Of a stretch of 5,760 nt of DNA, positions 5,625 through 5,760 are shown piece after piece; positions within the stretch are counted from its first letter, which is position 1; every line of letters starts with the position of its first letter. Position numbers and translations under genes: made by a program. The notes under the pieces are model-generated. The model was not told where the DNA came from and searched no databases. It saw nothing but the letters and a program-made list of their open reading frames with translations. The stretch comes from Halobacteriaceae archaeon Tc-Br11_E2g27 (GTDB lineage Archaea > Halobacteriota > Halobacteria > Halobacteriales > Haloarculaceae): the NCBI GenBank assembly GCA_001564135.1, contig LKNH01000170.1, forward strand, positions 1 through 5,760, given 5' to 3'.

Positions 5625-5760
5625 CAACGCTCTTATACCGGTCGACGGAACAATTGATAGTTCTCACAGGGAACGAGTGGTGACGAATCTATCAAAGCTT
5701 CCGTCGGCCGGTATAAGAGCGTTGTTATCGTGGGCGATAATCCATCTGAACCTGAATAAC
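5589..5760. repeat. Long inverted repeat spanning the IclR gene 3' end, running off the window
   Basis: Positions 5589-5660 pair with 5760-5689: 72-bp arms around a 28-bp loop (5661-5688). The outer 53 bp (5589-5641 with 5708-5760) are perfect. Mismatches are confined to 5642/5707 and to 5651-5653 with 5696-5698. The left arm covers the last 11 codons and stop of the IclR gene plus 36 bp. The right arm ends only because the window does, so the true repeat may be much longer. The RNA would fold into a very stable hairpin and could act as a bidirectional transcript end. Origin could be inverted gene duplication or an assembly fold-back. Confidence 0.95.
5725..5760 (-). CDS. Possible convergent IclR-family paralogue, C-terminal fragment (partial)
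   Basis: Read on the minus strand, this segment encodes VIQVQMDYRPR and a TAA stop, identical to the last 11 residues of the IclR regulator at 4866-5624. It is the right arm of the inverted repeat. If the DNA is genuine, the rest of a near-identical IclR gene should lie to the right, its stop facing its twin across 100 bp. Only 12 codons are visible. It could equally be a short duplicated fragment, a pseudogene, or an assembly artefact. Confidence 0.4.
   Translation of the reverse strand, partial: VIQVQMDYRPR

Noticed and set aside
1..5760. CRISPR array, insertion sequence or transposase
   Set aside because: No regularly spaced identical repeats, no transposase-like protein and no target-site duplications were seen; the terminal inverted repeat borders no transposase visible here.

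Overview
The window looks haloarchaeal (class Halobacteria). The proteins are strongly acidic, the leftmost gene encodes a haloarchaeal-type MCM replicative helicase, and the central gene pair belongs to families that I know only from haloarchaea. At least three promoters sit about 25 bp before their start codons, as expected for leaderless haloarchaeal transcripts. Coding G+C is moderate for the group, and two spacers are distinctly AT-rich. I do not assign a genus.

Left part, minus strand (1-1277): the N-terminal half of mcm. It is open to the window edge and is interrupted by an intein placed exactly after the P-loop lysine (GDPGTGK then Cys). Only the N-terminal splicing half of the intein is visible. 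A roughly 450 bp spacer separates mcm from the next gene. It holds an unusual mcm leader (a hairpin overlapping a distant AGGAGG), a block of about 21% G+C, and an inverted repeat close to the next promoter.

Middle, plus strand (1727-4377): a two-gene cassette. The first gene encodes an RdfA-type protein (rod-determining factor A family, 209 aa, C-terminal Cys cluster). The second encodes a 645-aa archaea-specific SMC-related protein with Rad50-like layout: N-terminal ATPase half, coiled coil, central CxxC hook, coiled coil, C-terminal ATPase half. Its nucleotide-binding motifs are non-canonical: Arg replaces the Walker A Lys, and Ser replaces the Glu after the Walker B Asp. Each gene appears to have its own TATA element. 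This pair is the most intriguing biology in the window; it probably acts as a unit in cell shape, chromosome organisation or a related process.

Right part (4378-5760): a 488 bp AT-rich spacer carries three copies of a 17-bp motif, TTTCCGAC-NN-TRCCGRA. The copy nearest the gene is a clean TTCCG-N7-CGGAA palindrome just upstream of the TATA box of an IclR-family regulator gene (4866-5624), which suggests autoregulation. The 3' end of that gene lies in a long inverted repeat (72-bp arms, 28-bp loop) that runs off the window. Its right arm encodes the same last 11 residues and stop codon on the minus strand. This implies either a convergent, nearly identical IclR gene next door or an assembly fold-back.
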